Assembly: GCA_922989275.2 (NCBI GenBank)
Contig: OV277867.1
Span: 42,708,070-42,772,069 of the forward strand
Origin: Gari tellinella
Lineage: Eukaryota; Mollusca; Bivalvia; Cardiida; Psammobiidae
Direction of reading: 5' to 3'
DNA: 64,000 nucleotides
Shown: piece after piece, positions 1 to 10,200 of the stretch
Layout: each line of letters opens with the position of its first letter
Position numbering within the stretch: the first letter of the stretch is position 1
Program-made: the position numbers and the translations under genes
The notes under the pieces: model-generated
Told to the model about the DNA's origin: nothing
What the model saw: the letters and a program-made list of their open reading frames with translations, nothing else
The model's database searches: none

Positions 1-146
1 TTCAAAGTTGCTCAAAATTGCTGAAAATGTTGTCCGAGCGTCAAACAGCTTGGATCCGGATGAGACGCCAAGTTACTCTGTGTCTCATCCGGATCCAAGC
101 TGTTTGCATATGGAGCTATAGTCGTGAGTGGCAGGCTAAGGGTTAA
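1..146. repeat. Family B palindromic MITE, left end outside the window
   Basis: The centre is a long palindrome with arms reading AAACAGCTTGGATCCGGATG and its complement around 40-110. The right end is CTAAGGGTTAA. A nearly identical full copy lies at 30789-31002. Confidence 0.8.
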
Positions 147-317
147 ATGACATTTTGACAGAAAACACATAATAACGAGAGACAAACAGCTTGAATCCAG
201 ATCAGATCTGGATTCAAGCTGTTTGCAAATGTCGCCAATTTCCCTCCCTATAACGACTCCCTCCGAACAACGCACATATTTTTTGTCTCCCATTGGGTGT
301 CGTTGTAGAGAGGGTAC
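147..317 (-). repeat. Family J MITE fragment, reversed
   Basis: The sequence matches, in reverse, the left part of the J copies at 2492 and 22914. It contains the palindrome AAACAGCTTGAATCCAGATC near 183-228 and the terminus-like stretch TCGTTGTAGAGAGGG near 300. Confidence 0.6.
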
Positions 318-321
318 GCTG

Positions 322-488
322 TAGTTCCAATTTATACAGTCATGAATATGTATTATAAGAAATGATTTCTATATTCTAGCAGGTGGTAGTTTAAAGCAGG
401 TTGAAGGCACATTCTGCTTTACTTTCAACCTGCTTTAAGTGGTCACCTATTTTCAAAACTAGAATCAGGCTATGTGGTAATGGGTTAA
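322..488 (+). repeat. Family A MITE, 5'-truncated
   Basis: The copy begins inside the family consensus at GTAGTTCCAATTTATAC, has a shortened central palindrome and ends GGTAATGGGTTAA. A 55-base scrap of the same family follows at 520-575. Confidence 0.75.
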
Positions 489-580
489 GGAGCATGTTGC
501 TATACTTTTACCATATTTAAAATGGTAACCTGTTTTCAAAACTAGAAACAAGCTACATGTATATGGTAACAGGTTGAATG

Positions 581-806
581 TACAGTAAAACATCTCTTTT
601 ACGACCACTAAAAAGAAGTCTTAATTGATTGCATAAATAGCAGGGGACAAATAGCAGGTGACAGCTGAAAGCAAGGTGAGCGTTAAACAGAAATCTCCAA
701 AAGAAGCTATCTGCTTTACGTTTGTCTTGCTTTAAGCAGTCACCTGCCTTAAACACCTGATTAATTAGCACAACTTTGTGGTCATATTAGAGAGGTTTTT
801 ACTCTA
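581..806 (+). repeat. Family F MITE
   Basis: The ends are TACAGTAAAACATCTC on the left and GAGAGGTTTTTACTCTA on the right. The inner inverted arms carry AAGCAAGGTGAG and its partner. A TA target site fits a mariner/pogo-like origin. Confidence 0.75.
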
Positions 807-859
807 TATAGAACTATGCTTTTTTACTCTATATAGAACTATGCTAGATGCTAGTGTAA

Positions 860-1037
860 ATTGAAGTGTTATTCAAAACAGTGTCCCAGGGTCTGCACTG
901 TTTTCTTACATGATATCTCTGTCATGGGTCTGCGCTGTTTCTTTGTGAAAAATTGTCCTTATTTTATTAGCCTTTGTGATAATTGGGATGATAGATGTTC
1001 ATAGTGGGCGGAGTTTTATATGTGAACAGCTGGAGAA
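860..1037 (+). repeat. Degenerate family C remnant
   Basis: It holds repeated CAGTGTCCCAGGGTCTGC-type arms ending in CTGTTTTC, followed by the usual C tail with TTATTAGCC and GATAAATGTTCATAG-like sequence. The palindrome is decayed. Confidence 0.45.
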
Positions 1038-1040
1038 GGG

Positions 1041-1287
1041 TTAACCTATTACCACTTAAATACGCCTTTTTACGCCTTTAATTTATTCATTCACTGAAGA
1101 AAATAGTTCAAAATTTATACAGCTATGAATACGTATCATAAGAAATATTTTCTATGTTCTGGCAGATGGTAGCTTAAAGCAGGGTGAAAGTAAAGCAGAA
1201 TGTGCCTTAAGGCACATTCTGCTTTACTTTCAACCTGCTTTTTAAGTGGCCATCTATCTTCAAATCTAGAAACAGGCTAATGGGTTA
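1041..1287 (+). repeat. Family A MITE, complete
   Basis: It begins TTAACCTATTACC and ends TAATGGGTTAA. The central palindrome has TTAA at its apex (GTGCCTTAAGGCAC). Confidence 0.85.
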
Positions 1288-1383
1288 AAGTATGTAGAGT
1301 ATAACCTGTCTTATCCGACATCCTTCAGTACCAACTGATGATGTTGGATAAAGCAGTGTGCCGTTTAAAGCAGGTTTTAGATA

Positions 1384-1580
1384 TACAGTCCAACTTTGAT
1401 ATTTCATACTCACTTAAGTGGAACATACCTGTTTTTCAAAGTTATAGTGTGGCTTTGCCCCATTTTAACTTTGAAAAACTTGTATGTTCCACTACAGCGA
1501 ACTTGAGATATAGACATTTATCAAAAGAACTACAGGTTAGCTCGACTTAATTATGTTTGAGATGGCTAAGTTGGACTGTA
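1384..1580 (+). repeat. Family H MITE
   Basis: The ends are TACAGTCCAACTTTGATAT and AAGTTGGACTGTA. An inner inverted repeat carries GGAACATACCTG and CTTGTATGTTCC. The target site is TA. Confidence 0.75.
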
Positions 1581-1786
1581 TGCCAATTCCACAATGTCGG
1601 AAAATTATTGTCAAATAAATCAGGTTTCTGGCTTAACCAGGCGTCTTATAAGCCAGGTTATACTGTATTATATTGCTTGGAGAAGCTTTAATATACATTT
1701 ATATTGCATGATAATGAAAATCCCCATCATAGTTTGCTAGTTTCCTTCTGGTTTATCTAGTCATCATTGAATGACTGGTGAGACAG

Positions 1787-2100
1787 TTAACCCATTTCCC
1801 CATAAGTACACCTAGCCACACCTCCTATTATTTCTATGCTAAGAAAAGTAGTACCCATTACCCCATAAGTACACCTAGCCACACCTCCTATTATTTCTAT
1901 GCTAAGAAAATTAGTCCCCATGTAGAAAGTCATGAACATAAACCACAGAAAACATTTCCAGCATCTTTCCCAATGGTAGCTTAAAGCAGGTTGAAAGTAA
2001 AGCAGAATGCTCCTTAAGGAGCATTCTGCTTTACTTTCAACCTGCTTCAAGTGCTCACCTGTCTTCAAAACTTAAATCAAGCTATGGGGTAATGGGTCAA
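1787..2100 (+). repeat. Family A MITE with internal 62-bp duplication
   Basis: The left 62 bases (CCATTACCCCATAAGTACAC and onward) occur twice in tandem, at about 1790-1850 and 1852-1912. The palindrome and the right end (GGGTAATGGGTCAA) are normal. Confidence 0.8.
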
Positions 2101-2491
2101 GGCAAATGAGCTTAAGGTCATCAGAACACAAGACTTGCTGTATGACAAAACAGTATAGACCAAGCTAAGATGGACCAAGCTTAGCCGTCATCTCAATATC
2201 AGCATCTGATCAAGGTCTAAACTTGCAAACAGGTACACTAACAGTAAATTGCATACTGTTCAGTGCCAAACAGTGTAGACCAAGACCAGATACAGCATCT
2301 TTTGATGTTGTGACTGGTCTTAGTGACTTAGTCTACACTTTTTGCAATGCATAAGTTTTCTCATGGCTCAGCTCAAATGTTTTGGGATCAAGGGGTTTTA
2401 TAAAGGCAAACTTGTAATAAGCGTCAACTATTTGTAGAAGCATTTATTTCTATCTAGACAGGTGACTGCTTAATGCAGATCAAAAGTGATA
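2101..2491. repeat. Unclassified palindrome-bearing stretch
   Basis: No gene is seen. A hairpin near 2270-2344 has arms CAGTGTAGACCAAGACCAG and CTGGTCTTAG...CTACACT, resembling family C in style but with a different core. Confidence 0.4.
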
Positions 2492-2854
2492 TACAGCGCT
2501 CCCTCTCTACAACGACAACCAATGGGAGACACAACGTGTGTGTGTTGGTCGGAGGGAGTCGTTATAGGGAGGGAATTTGGCTTACATTTGCAAACAGCTT
2601 GAATGGTCACCTGTGTTCATAAACAGCTTGAATGCGGCGTCTGATCTGGATTCAAGCTGTTTGTCACTCGTTATTAAGCTTTTTCTGTCAAAATGTCCAT
2701 TATGTAACTTTGGGAAAAACAGCAGACGACAACTTTAACCAGACTTCACCAGTAAAGCGTTAGACATAATTGTTCTGTTTAGGGAACTGCGGCAAGGGTC
2801 GTTGTAAGGAGGGAGTCATTGTCAGGAGGGCCGTTATAGGGAGGGAGCACTGTA
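2492..2854 (+). repeat. Family J MITE carrying a B-like palindrome
   Basis: The ends are TACAGCGCTCCCTCTC and GGGAGGGAGCACTGTA. The inner part holds AAACAGCTTGAAT arms of the kind seen in family B, suggesting a nested or shared core. Confidence 0.75.
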
Positions 2855-2940
2855 GAAAGATTTGATACTTCCCATTTTACTTTTGATCTGCAATAAACTT
2901 TTTGTAGCCTGTGTATTAAAGACTTCTAATTTTGTGTGGC

Positions 2941-3180
2941 CACTTAATCCTTTCCCACCATAGAAGCACCTTTTAGCACATTTAATTATCCTTCCACTGA
3001 AGAAAATAGTTCCAGTTTATACAGTCAGTCATAAACATGTACCATAAGAAATAGTTTCTATATCCTTGCAGATGGTAGCTTAAAGGAGGCTGAAAGTAAA
3101 GCACAGTGTGCCTTAAGGTGAATTCTGCTTTAATTTCAACCTGCTTTAAGTGATCACCTGTCTTCAAAATTGGAAACATA
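2941..3180 (+). repeat. Family A MITE, right end broken by family K
   Basis: It starts CACTTAATCCTTTCCC and runs through the palindrome to AAAATTGGAAACATA. A family K element then interrupts it at a TA. Confidence 0.7.
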
Positions 3181-3431
3181 TACAGTGGAGAATCTGTTAT
3201 TCTTTCCCAATAAACACGTTTACGCTAAAACTATTATTTACAGTGCAAACAGTTTGGAGCCAGATCAGACGCCGGGTAACCCGGCGTCTGATCAGGCTCC
3301 AATCTGTTTGCCACCAAGATAAACAAGAATTATCAGAATTGTCCAAAAGTTGTTCTTTTTATACGTTTTAGTGCTTTGCGTTTGCGTACGTTTGCGTTTA
3401 AACGGGAAAGAATAACAGATTCTCCACTGTA
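3181..3431 (+). repeat. Family K MITE
   Basis: Terminal inverted repeats are near-perfect over about 26 bases: TACAGTGGAGAATCTGTTAT and the complement ending CTCCACTGTA. The core is a GTTTGGAGCC palindrome. The TA target site suggests a mariner/pogo-like MITE. Confidence 0.8.
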
Positions 3432-3459
3432 AAGTGGTAATACAGTGTTAAGTGGCAAC

Positions 3460-3707
3460 TTAACACATTCAACCCTAGCGATGAGTATACTAGTCATAAG
3501 CAAACAGTGTATGTGTAAAACGTATAATTGTCCTAAGCAAACACTGTAGACCCTGATCAGAGGGCTCCTGCAGAAGCCCTCTGATCAGGGTCTGCAGTGT
3601 TTGTCATTTTGCAATATATTTTAAAAATCATCCCTAAATAGTCAATTATGGACACTTAATTGAGAACTTGAACTTTCCATTAATAATTTCAGGGGTGAAT
3701 GGGTTAA
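3460..3707 (+). repeat. Family C MITE
   Basis: It begins TTAACACATTCAACCC and ends GGGTGAATGGGTTAA. The central palindrome is GATCAGAGGGCTCC...GGGAGCC-type, with arms CAAACACTGTAGACC. Confidence 0.8.
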
Positions 3708-3864
3708 TATCCCGTGTTTATATAGTCTCATTGAGAGGTGGAAACTAAATGGAGCAAGAAAGTAATGCAAAAAACTCCTAGAAACTTCTGCATTGCTGTG
3801 ATCCTTCAATAAGCTGTTACCTGTTCTTATGGATCTCCATGCTGCTTCAGTTACTGGTGGTGGC

Positions 3865-4072
3865 TTAACCCATTACCCCATAAATACGCCTTTGATTTAT
3901 TCCTTCACTGGAGAAAATAGCGCAACTTTATATAGTCATGATTATGTTTTGTAAGAAATATTTGCTATATCCTAGAAGATAATAGCTTAAAGCAGGCTGA
4001 AAGTACTTTCAACCTGCTATAAGTGGTGACTTGTTTTCAAAACTAGAACCAGGCTAAGGGGTAATGGGTTAA
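3865..4072 (+). repeat. Family A MITE with shortened palindrome
   Basis: The ends are TTAACCCATTACCCC and GGGTAATGGGTTAA. The central palindrome is deleted to CTGAAAGTACTTTCAAC. Confidence 0.8.
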
Positions 4073-4153
4073 TACAGGATTGACTGTATACTGCCAATAT
4101 TTGCTAGCTTTTCTTTTTGTTTCTCATGTGTATTGTGTGTGTGTACCTCACAG

Positions 4154-4217
4154 TGGAGACACTCTCTGAAAGTGAAGACATCAGGCAGAAACTCTTAGCT
4201 GCAGCCTCACATAACAG
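4154..4217 (+). CDS. ABCG exon 1 of 7 in window (linker after ATP-binding domain)
   Basis: The exon is 64 bases, preceded by acceptor CCTCACAG and followed by donor GTAAAA. It reads ETLSESEDIRQKLLAAASHN, like the helical linker behind the ABCG ATP-binding domain. It begins with two bases that complete a codon and ends in AG; the next exon begins with T, so the joint codon is AGT (Ser). Sixteen further copies of its 3' end follow directly. If the first donor is skipped, the frame meets TAA at once (AAC AGG TAA), so the first donor must be the productive one. Confidence 0.8.
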
Positions 4218-7200
4218 GTAAAACCAGGCCTGATTAAAGCTCTTAGCTGCAGCCTAAAATAACAGGTAAAACCAGGGCTGATTAAAGCTCTTAACTGACA
4301 CCTCTAATAACAGGTAAAACCAGGCCTAATTAAAGCTCTTAGCTGCAGCCTCAAATAACAGGTAAAACCAGGCCTGATTAAAGTTCTTAGCTGACACCTC
4401 AAATAACATTTAATGCCAGATATTATTAAAGCTCTTAGCTGCAGCCTCAAATAACAGGTAAAACGAGACATGGATGAATCAAATAACAGGTAATGCAAGA
4501 CATGATTAAAGCTTTTAGCTGCAGTCTCAATTAACAGGTAATGCAAGGCATGATTAAAGCTTTTAACTACAGTCTCAATTAACAGGTAATGCAAGACATG
4601 ATTAAAGCTTTTATCTGCAGTCTCAATTAACAGGTAATGCAAGGCATGATTAAAGCTTTTAGCTACAGTCTCAATTAACAGGTAAAACTAGACCTGATTA
4701 AAGCTTTTAGCTGCAGTCGCAAATAGCGGGTAAAACCAGGCCTGATTAAAGCTTTTCAAATGCAGCCTCAAATAGCGGGTAAAACCAGGCCTGATTAAAG
4801 CTTTTGGCTGCAGCCTCAAATAGCAGGTAAAACCAGGCCTGATTAAAGCTTTTAGCTGCAGCCTAAAATAGCAGGTAAAACCAGGCCTGATTAAAGCTTT
4901 TAGCTGCAGCCTCAAATAGCAGGTAAAACCAGGCCTGGTTAAAGCTTTTAGCTGCAGCCTCAAATAGCTGGTAAAACCAGGCCTGATTAAAGCTGCAGCT
5001 AAATGCTGGACAACAGTAATGTAGAAAACAACTAATGCTTTGCTTACATTCTGAATTTAGTTGTCCTGTGTCTTAACCAATTACTTCATAGATTCACCTT
5101 TTTAGCTCACCTGAGCACAAAGTGCTTAAGGTGAGCTATTGTGATCGGTTGCTGTCCGTCGTACGTCGGTGTCCGTGTCGTCTGTTCACAATTTGTTTCA
5201 AATAACTTCTTCTCTGAAATCAATGGCCCAATTTTAACCAAACTTGGTCAGGTACATACTGTAGTTGTGAGCTTCAAAAATATTCAAAAAAAGTGGGTGG
5301 GGCCATCGGTCTATATCTACATGCACAATATCTAAAAAAATCTTCTTCTCAAAAACGACTGGTCTGATTTCAATTTGGATTTCACAAAAATGTTTCTCAA
5401 TTAATATACTTTCAAAATTGTTCAAAAAATTTTGATCCGCCAAAAAGCATGGCTGCCAGAGGGCGTGGTCATTTTCCGTATTTACGTAATATTGACAACT
5501 AAAGTCAAAACTTTAAACATCTTCTTGTCAATAACTATAAGTCCTAGGACAACCAAATTTCACATGTAGCATCATGTTGTGAACCTTTAGGAAGATTGTT
5601 CAAATAATGACCCCCGGTGCACCGGGTCAAAAATGGCCCCGCCCCGGGCTTATCAGTTTTTCATAGGAAAACCTTTAAAACTCTTCTTCCCTAAAATTAT
5701 ATGGCCTAGACCTTTTATATTTGGCATGTAGCTTTGCCTTATGGACTTCTACTAAGATTATTCAAATCATAACCCCAGGGTAAAAAATAGCCCCGCCCCG
5801 GGGCTTATCAGTTTTACATAGACTAATATAGGAAAACCTTTAAAAATCTTCTTCTCTGGAACCGTAAGGCCCATACCTTTTATATTTGGCATCTATCTTT
5901 GCCTTATGGTCCTCTACCAAGATTGTTCAAATCATGACCCCAGGGTCAAAAATGGCCCCGCCCCGGGGCTTATCAGTTTTACATAGACATATATAGGAAA
6001 ACCTTTAAAATCTTTTTCTCTGAAGCTGTAAGGCCCAGACCTTTTATATTTGGCATCTAGCTTTGCCTTATGGTCCTCTACCAAAATTGTTCAAATCATG
6101 ACCTCCGGGTCAAAAATGGCCCCGCCTTGGGGCTTATCAGTTTTACATAGACTTATATAGGAATAAACCTTTAAAACTCTTCTTCTCTGAAACCCTAAGA
6201 CCCAGACCTTTTATATTTGGCATCTAGCTTTGCCTTATGGTCCTCTACCAAGATTTTTCAAATCATGACCCCAGGGTCAAAAATGGCCCCGCCCCGGGGC
6301 TTATCAGTTTTACATAGACTTATATAGGAAAACCTTTAAAATCTTCTTCTCTGAAGCCGTAAGGCCCAGACCTTTTATATTTGGCATCTAGCTTTGCCTT
6401 ATGGTCCTCTACCAAAATTGTTCAAATCATGACCTCTGGGTCAAAAATGGCCACGCCTCGGGGCTTATCAGTTTTACATAGACTTATATAGGAATATCTC
6501 TTCTTCTCTGAAACCCTGAGACCCAGACCTTTTATATTTGGCATCTAGCTTTGCCTTATGGTCCTCTACCAAGATTTTTCAAATCATGACCCCTGGATCA
6601 AAAATGGCCCTGCCCCGGGGCTTATAAGATTTACAAAGACTTATGTAGTAAAGCCTTTAAAAATCTTCTTGTCTGAAACCGTAAGGCCCATACCTTTTAT
6701 ATTTGGCATCTAGCTTTGCCTTATGGCCCTCTACCGAAATTGTTCAAATCAAGACCCCAGGGTCAAAAATGGCCCATCCCGAGTTGTTTCAGTTTCATGC
6801 AACAGTCCACATACATGCAACTATGCATGGAGTATAACACAATAGTACCTCAGGTGAGCGATTTAGGGCCGCATGCCTTTAATTTGTTCCTCTGCTGAGG
6901 AAATTAATTTCATTTTATACAGTTATGAATATGTACCATAAGAAATATTTTCTATATCCAAGCAGATGGTAGCTTAAAGTGAACTGAAAGTAAAAAACAG
7001 AATGTGCCTTAAGGCACATTCTGTTATACTTTCAACCTGCTCTAGGTGGTCACCTGTATTCATAAATAGAAACAAGCTATAGGGTAGAGGTGTTAGGGCA
7101 TTCAATGAGAGATATTTTGAATGCAGTTCAAGAGAGGGAGTACTGTACTACATGTAATTGCCAATTATATGTGCAGCATTTGAGTTTGTGATCTTTAACT

Positions 7201-10200
7201 CTTGCAACACCATGGACCTGTTTAAAATACATTGTGTACTCGATACATTTGAAAACAGTGTAAACCCAGATCAGAGGGCTCCTAAAGGAGCCCTCTGATC
7301 AGGGTCAACACTGTTTGCTAATTTACACCAGTTATTAAACTATGCATAATTCAATGAAGTAGATTGGTTCTTATTTGGAAATTAAAAAGATCCACAAGGT
7401 AACCTTTGGCGCTTTATGATCATTTAATGTGTCACGGTGCCATAAAACCCAACTCAATCAATCAAGGTAACCTAATAATCCACAAGAGTTACTTAGTGTT
7501 AAAAGAGTTACTAATCCATTACCATTTTGCATCTTTTCAGTTACTGTGCTTTTTTAAGAATTACTTATTATGCTTATCAGTACTTTTAAGTTTTTGTGCA
7601 GATTTTATTTTTGTAAACCAGACATTTTATAAACAATTGGGAAGTAGATACATTATTTCTTATTTATTCTTTCTGTCATTATTTTCATGATATTTATTGA
7701 CAGTGTTGTAAATCAAACATCACAGAAACAGTCAGTGTCAACAGAGGTCTACAATCAGGGGAATACCTCAGTGTTTGGTAGATGGATGGCAAAGTTTAAA
7801 AAGCAACCACCACAGGCTGTGACTACTGAAGAGTCCCCTGAATTTGATGACTTAGGTAACAAGACTGTCAACTGCATACCCATGGCTTTGTTGGACAATA
7901 GCTGATACAGCTAATGTTTATTGTTTTATGGTATCCGACATAAAATAAATCTTCTTATATCTAGCTGAAATAACAGCTTCGGCTTTCAAGTGCGAAATGC
8001 TACAGTAAATCCTCTCTAATACGATCACTAATTGAAGTTGATAATTTTGTGTTGAAGGCAGATGGCTGCTCAAAGCAAGGTGAAAATAAAATAGAAAGCC
8101 TCTTTAGGAAAGCTCCTTTTATCCTGCTTTAAGTGCCCACATGTCTTTATTCAGTCAATTAGCCTTCGTCTTAGCGCTCATAAAGAAAGGTTTTACAGTA
8201 ATTTCATATACCCTGGATCACAGTGGATTGAAGAATACTTACAGTAGCATATTGATTTTGGTTTGCTCATGTGTCTGCTTGTTTTGTATCTTTTGTTCTG
8301 TGGCATAGTGTTTTAGTTTAGTATTAAGCATTTAACCCATTACCCCATAGCCTGTTTCTATTATTAAAGATAGGTTACCACTTCGAATTAATTAAAGCAG
8401 GTTGAAAGTAAAGCAGAATGTGCCTTAAGGCACATTCTTCTTTACTTTCAACCTGCTTTAAGCTACCATCTTCTAGAATATAGAAATTATTTCTTACGAT
8501 ACGTATTCATGACTGTATAAATTAGAACCATCTTCTTCAGTGGAGGAATAAATTGAAGGCGTAAAAAGGTTAATTTATAAGGTAATGGGTTAAGTATTGA
8601 TTACAGAAATGATTGGACTCTGTAAAATTTCTCTACATGTTACTTTATGTCTATACTCAGATGCTGGAAGTGTTTCTATGAGTCTTCTTGATGTGGAGAC
8701 ATCAGGCAATGAGGTGACCAATGAGATAGATACCAGCTGGCCTACTGGATTCCTAACACAGTACACTCAGCTCACAAAGAGAACAGCTCTCGAGTCTCAC
8801 ACCAGAATCCTAAACCTTAACAAACTGTTGGAGAATGGTTTTGTCTGTGGGTTTGTGTGTTTGATATTCTTCCAATTACCGAGGGATGAGGCGACACTTC
8901 GGGACAGAATGGGGGCAGTGTTCTTCATCGCAGCTCACTGGGCATTTATTCCTCTCTTTGATGCTGTGACTTCATGTAAGTTCTGTACAGTGATATCTCT
9001 TGTAATGTTTACAGTACATAGGAGATAATGGACAGTCTTAACCCAATACCTCATAGATATGCCTTTTTACGCCTATAATTTATTCCACAACTGAAGAAAG
9101 TAGTTCCATTTTTTACAGACATAAATATGTATCATAAGAAATATTTTCTATATCCTAGCAGGTAATAGCTTAAAGCAGGCTGAAAGAAAAGCAGAGTGTG
9201 CCTTAAGGCGCATTCTGCTTTACTTTCAACCTGCTTTATGTGATCATTTTTCTCTAAAACTAGAAACAGGCTACAGGGTAATTGGTTAATCCATTTTAAT
9301 GTCTGATTTACCATACCCTCTTTTAAATGCTCCCTCTCTGATTAAAGCTTCCCCTCTCAATTTACCATAAAATGATAAAGGATGGATGGTAGTGGCCCAA
9401 TGGTTAACACCTTGGACTACGGTACCTGGGGTCGTTAGATCCCCCGCCGGACCAGCGGTCTGACTCGGGGATTTTTTCCGAATCCCTGATGACGTACAGG
9501 AATGTCCTTGAGCAAGACATGTACCGCGAATTGCTCCTCTCCACCCAGGGGTTAAAATGGGTACCTGTGAGGGTCTGAGCCGGTACTGCGGCTGCTTTAG
9601 TGCCATATGTTAGCAGTGCTCAATATTGTAGGCAAGATGGCTCAATGATCAGGGGGTAAATGTACAGTCGGCTGAGCGGTCTTTCGGACTGAAAGTAGAC
9701 TTTAACTGGTACTTTTTTACTTTATGAGTTTGGGTTTATGGGAGTGTGACACAAAATAGTTCATTTAGCACCGATGAATGGTGAGGGATGATGGGATGAG
9801 TTGATGATGATTAAGGAAGATGATTTCGGCTAATCTCATTCGTTGCAAGCAGCACATTGGATCAAAGCCACTGACCTGCCTTCCCTTTAGTTCTTAGCAG
9901 AGGGAATAATCTCTGTAACATTCCCTATGACAATTTAGTCCCAGAACTGTGACAAAGTAGGAAGGTCTCTGGGGATAAAGTAATAAAATAAACACTGTAT
10001 TCAAATAAAAACTATTGCACTTAACCATATTAGCTTCTGGTAAATATTAAAGAACCATATTAGCTTCTGGTAAATATTAAAGACAGATTGCTTTACTTTT
10101 ATCCTGCTTTAAACTTTGGAGTTTTGCATTGATACAAGGGCTATTATATAAGGAACTACAGTATACTTTTTGTCATTGTAGTTCCTCAAGAGAGAATGAT

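Larger units (their letters stand above)
5073..7098 (+). repeat. Family A MITE split by a 1.77-kb family E insertion
   Basis: The left piece (5073-5102) begins TTAACCAATTACTTC. The right piece (6874-7098) resumes at GCCTTTAATTTGTTCC and carries the palindrome. The E element lies between them. Confidence 0.75.

Noticed and set aside
4304..4963. Open frames on the minus strand with a 16-residue repeat (YLRLQLKALIRPGFTC)
   Set aside because: They arise because the 48-bp exon-edge unit is a multiple of three; the strand is antisense to the ABCG gene and no start, splice or domain context supports them.
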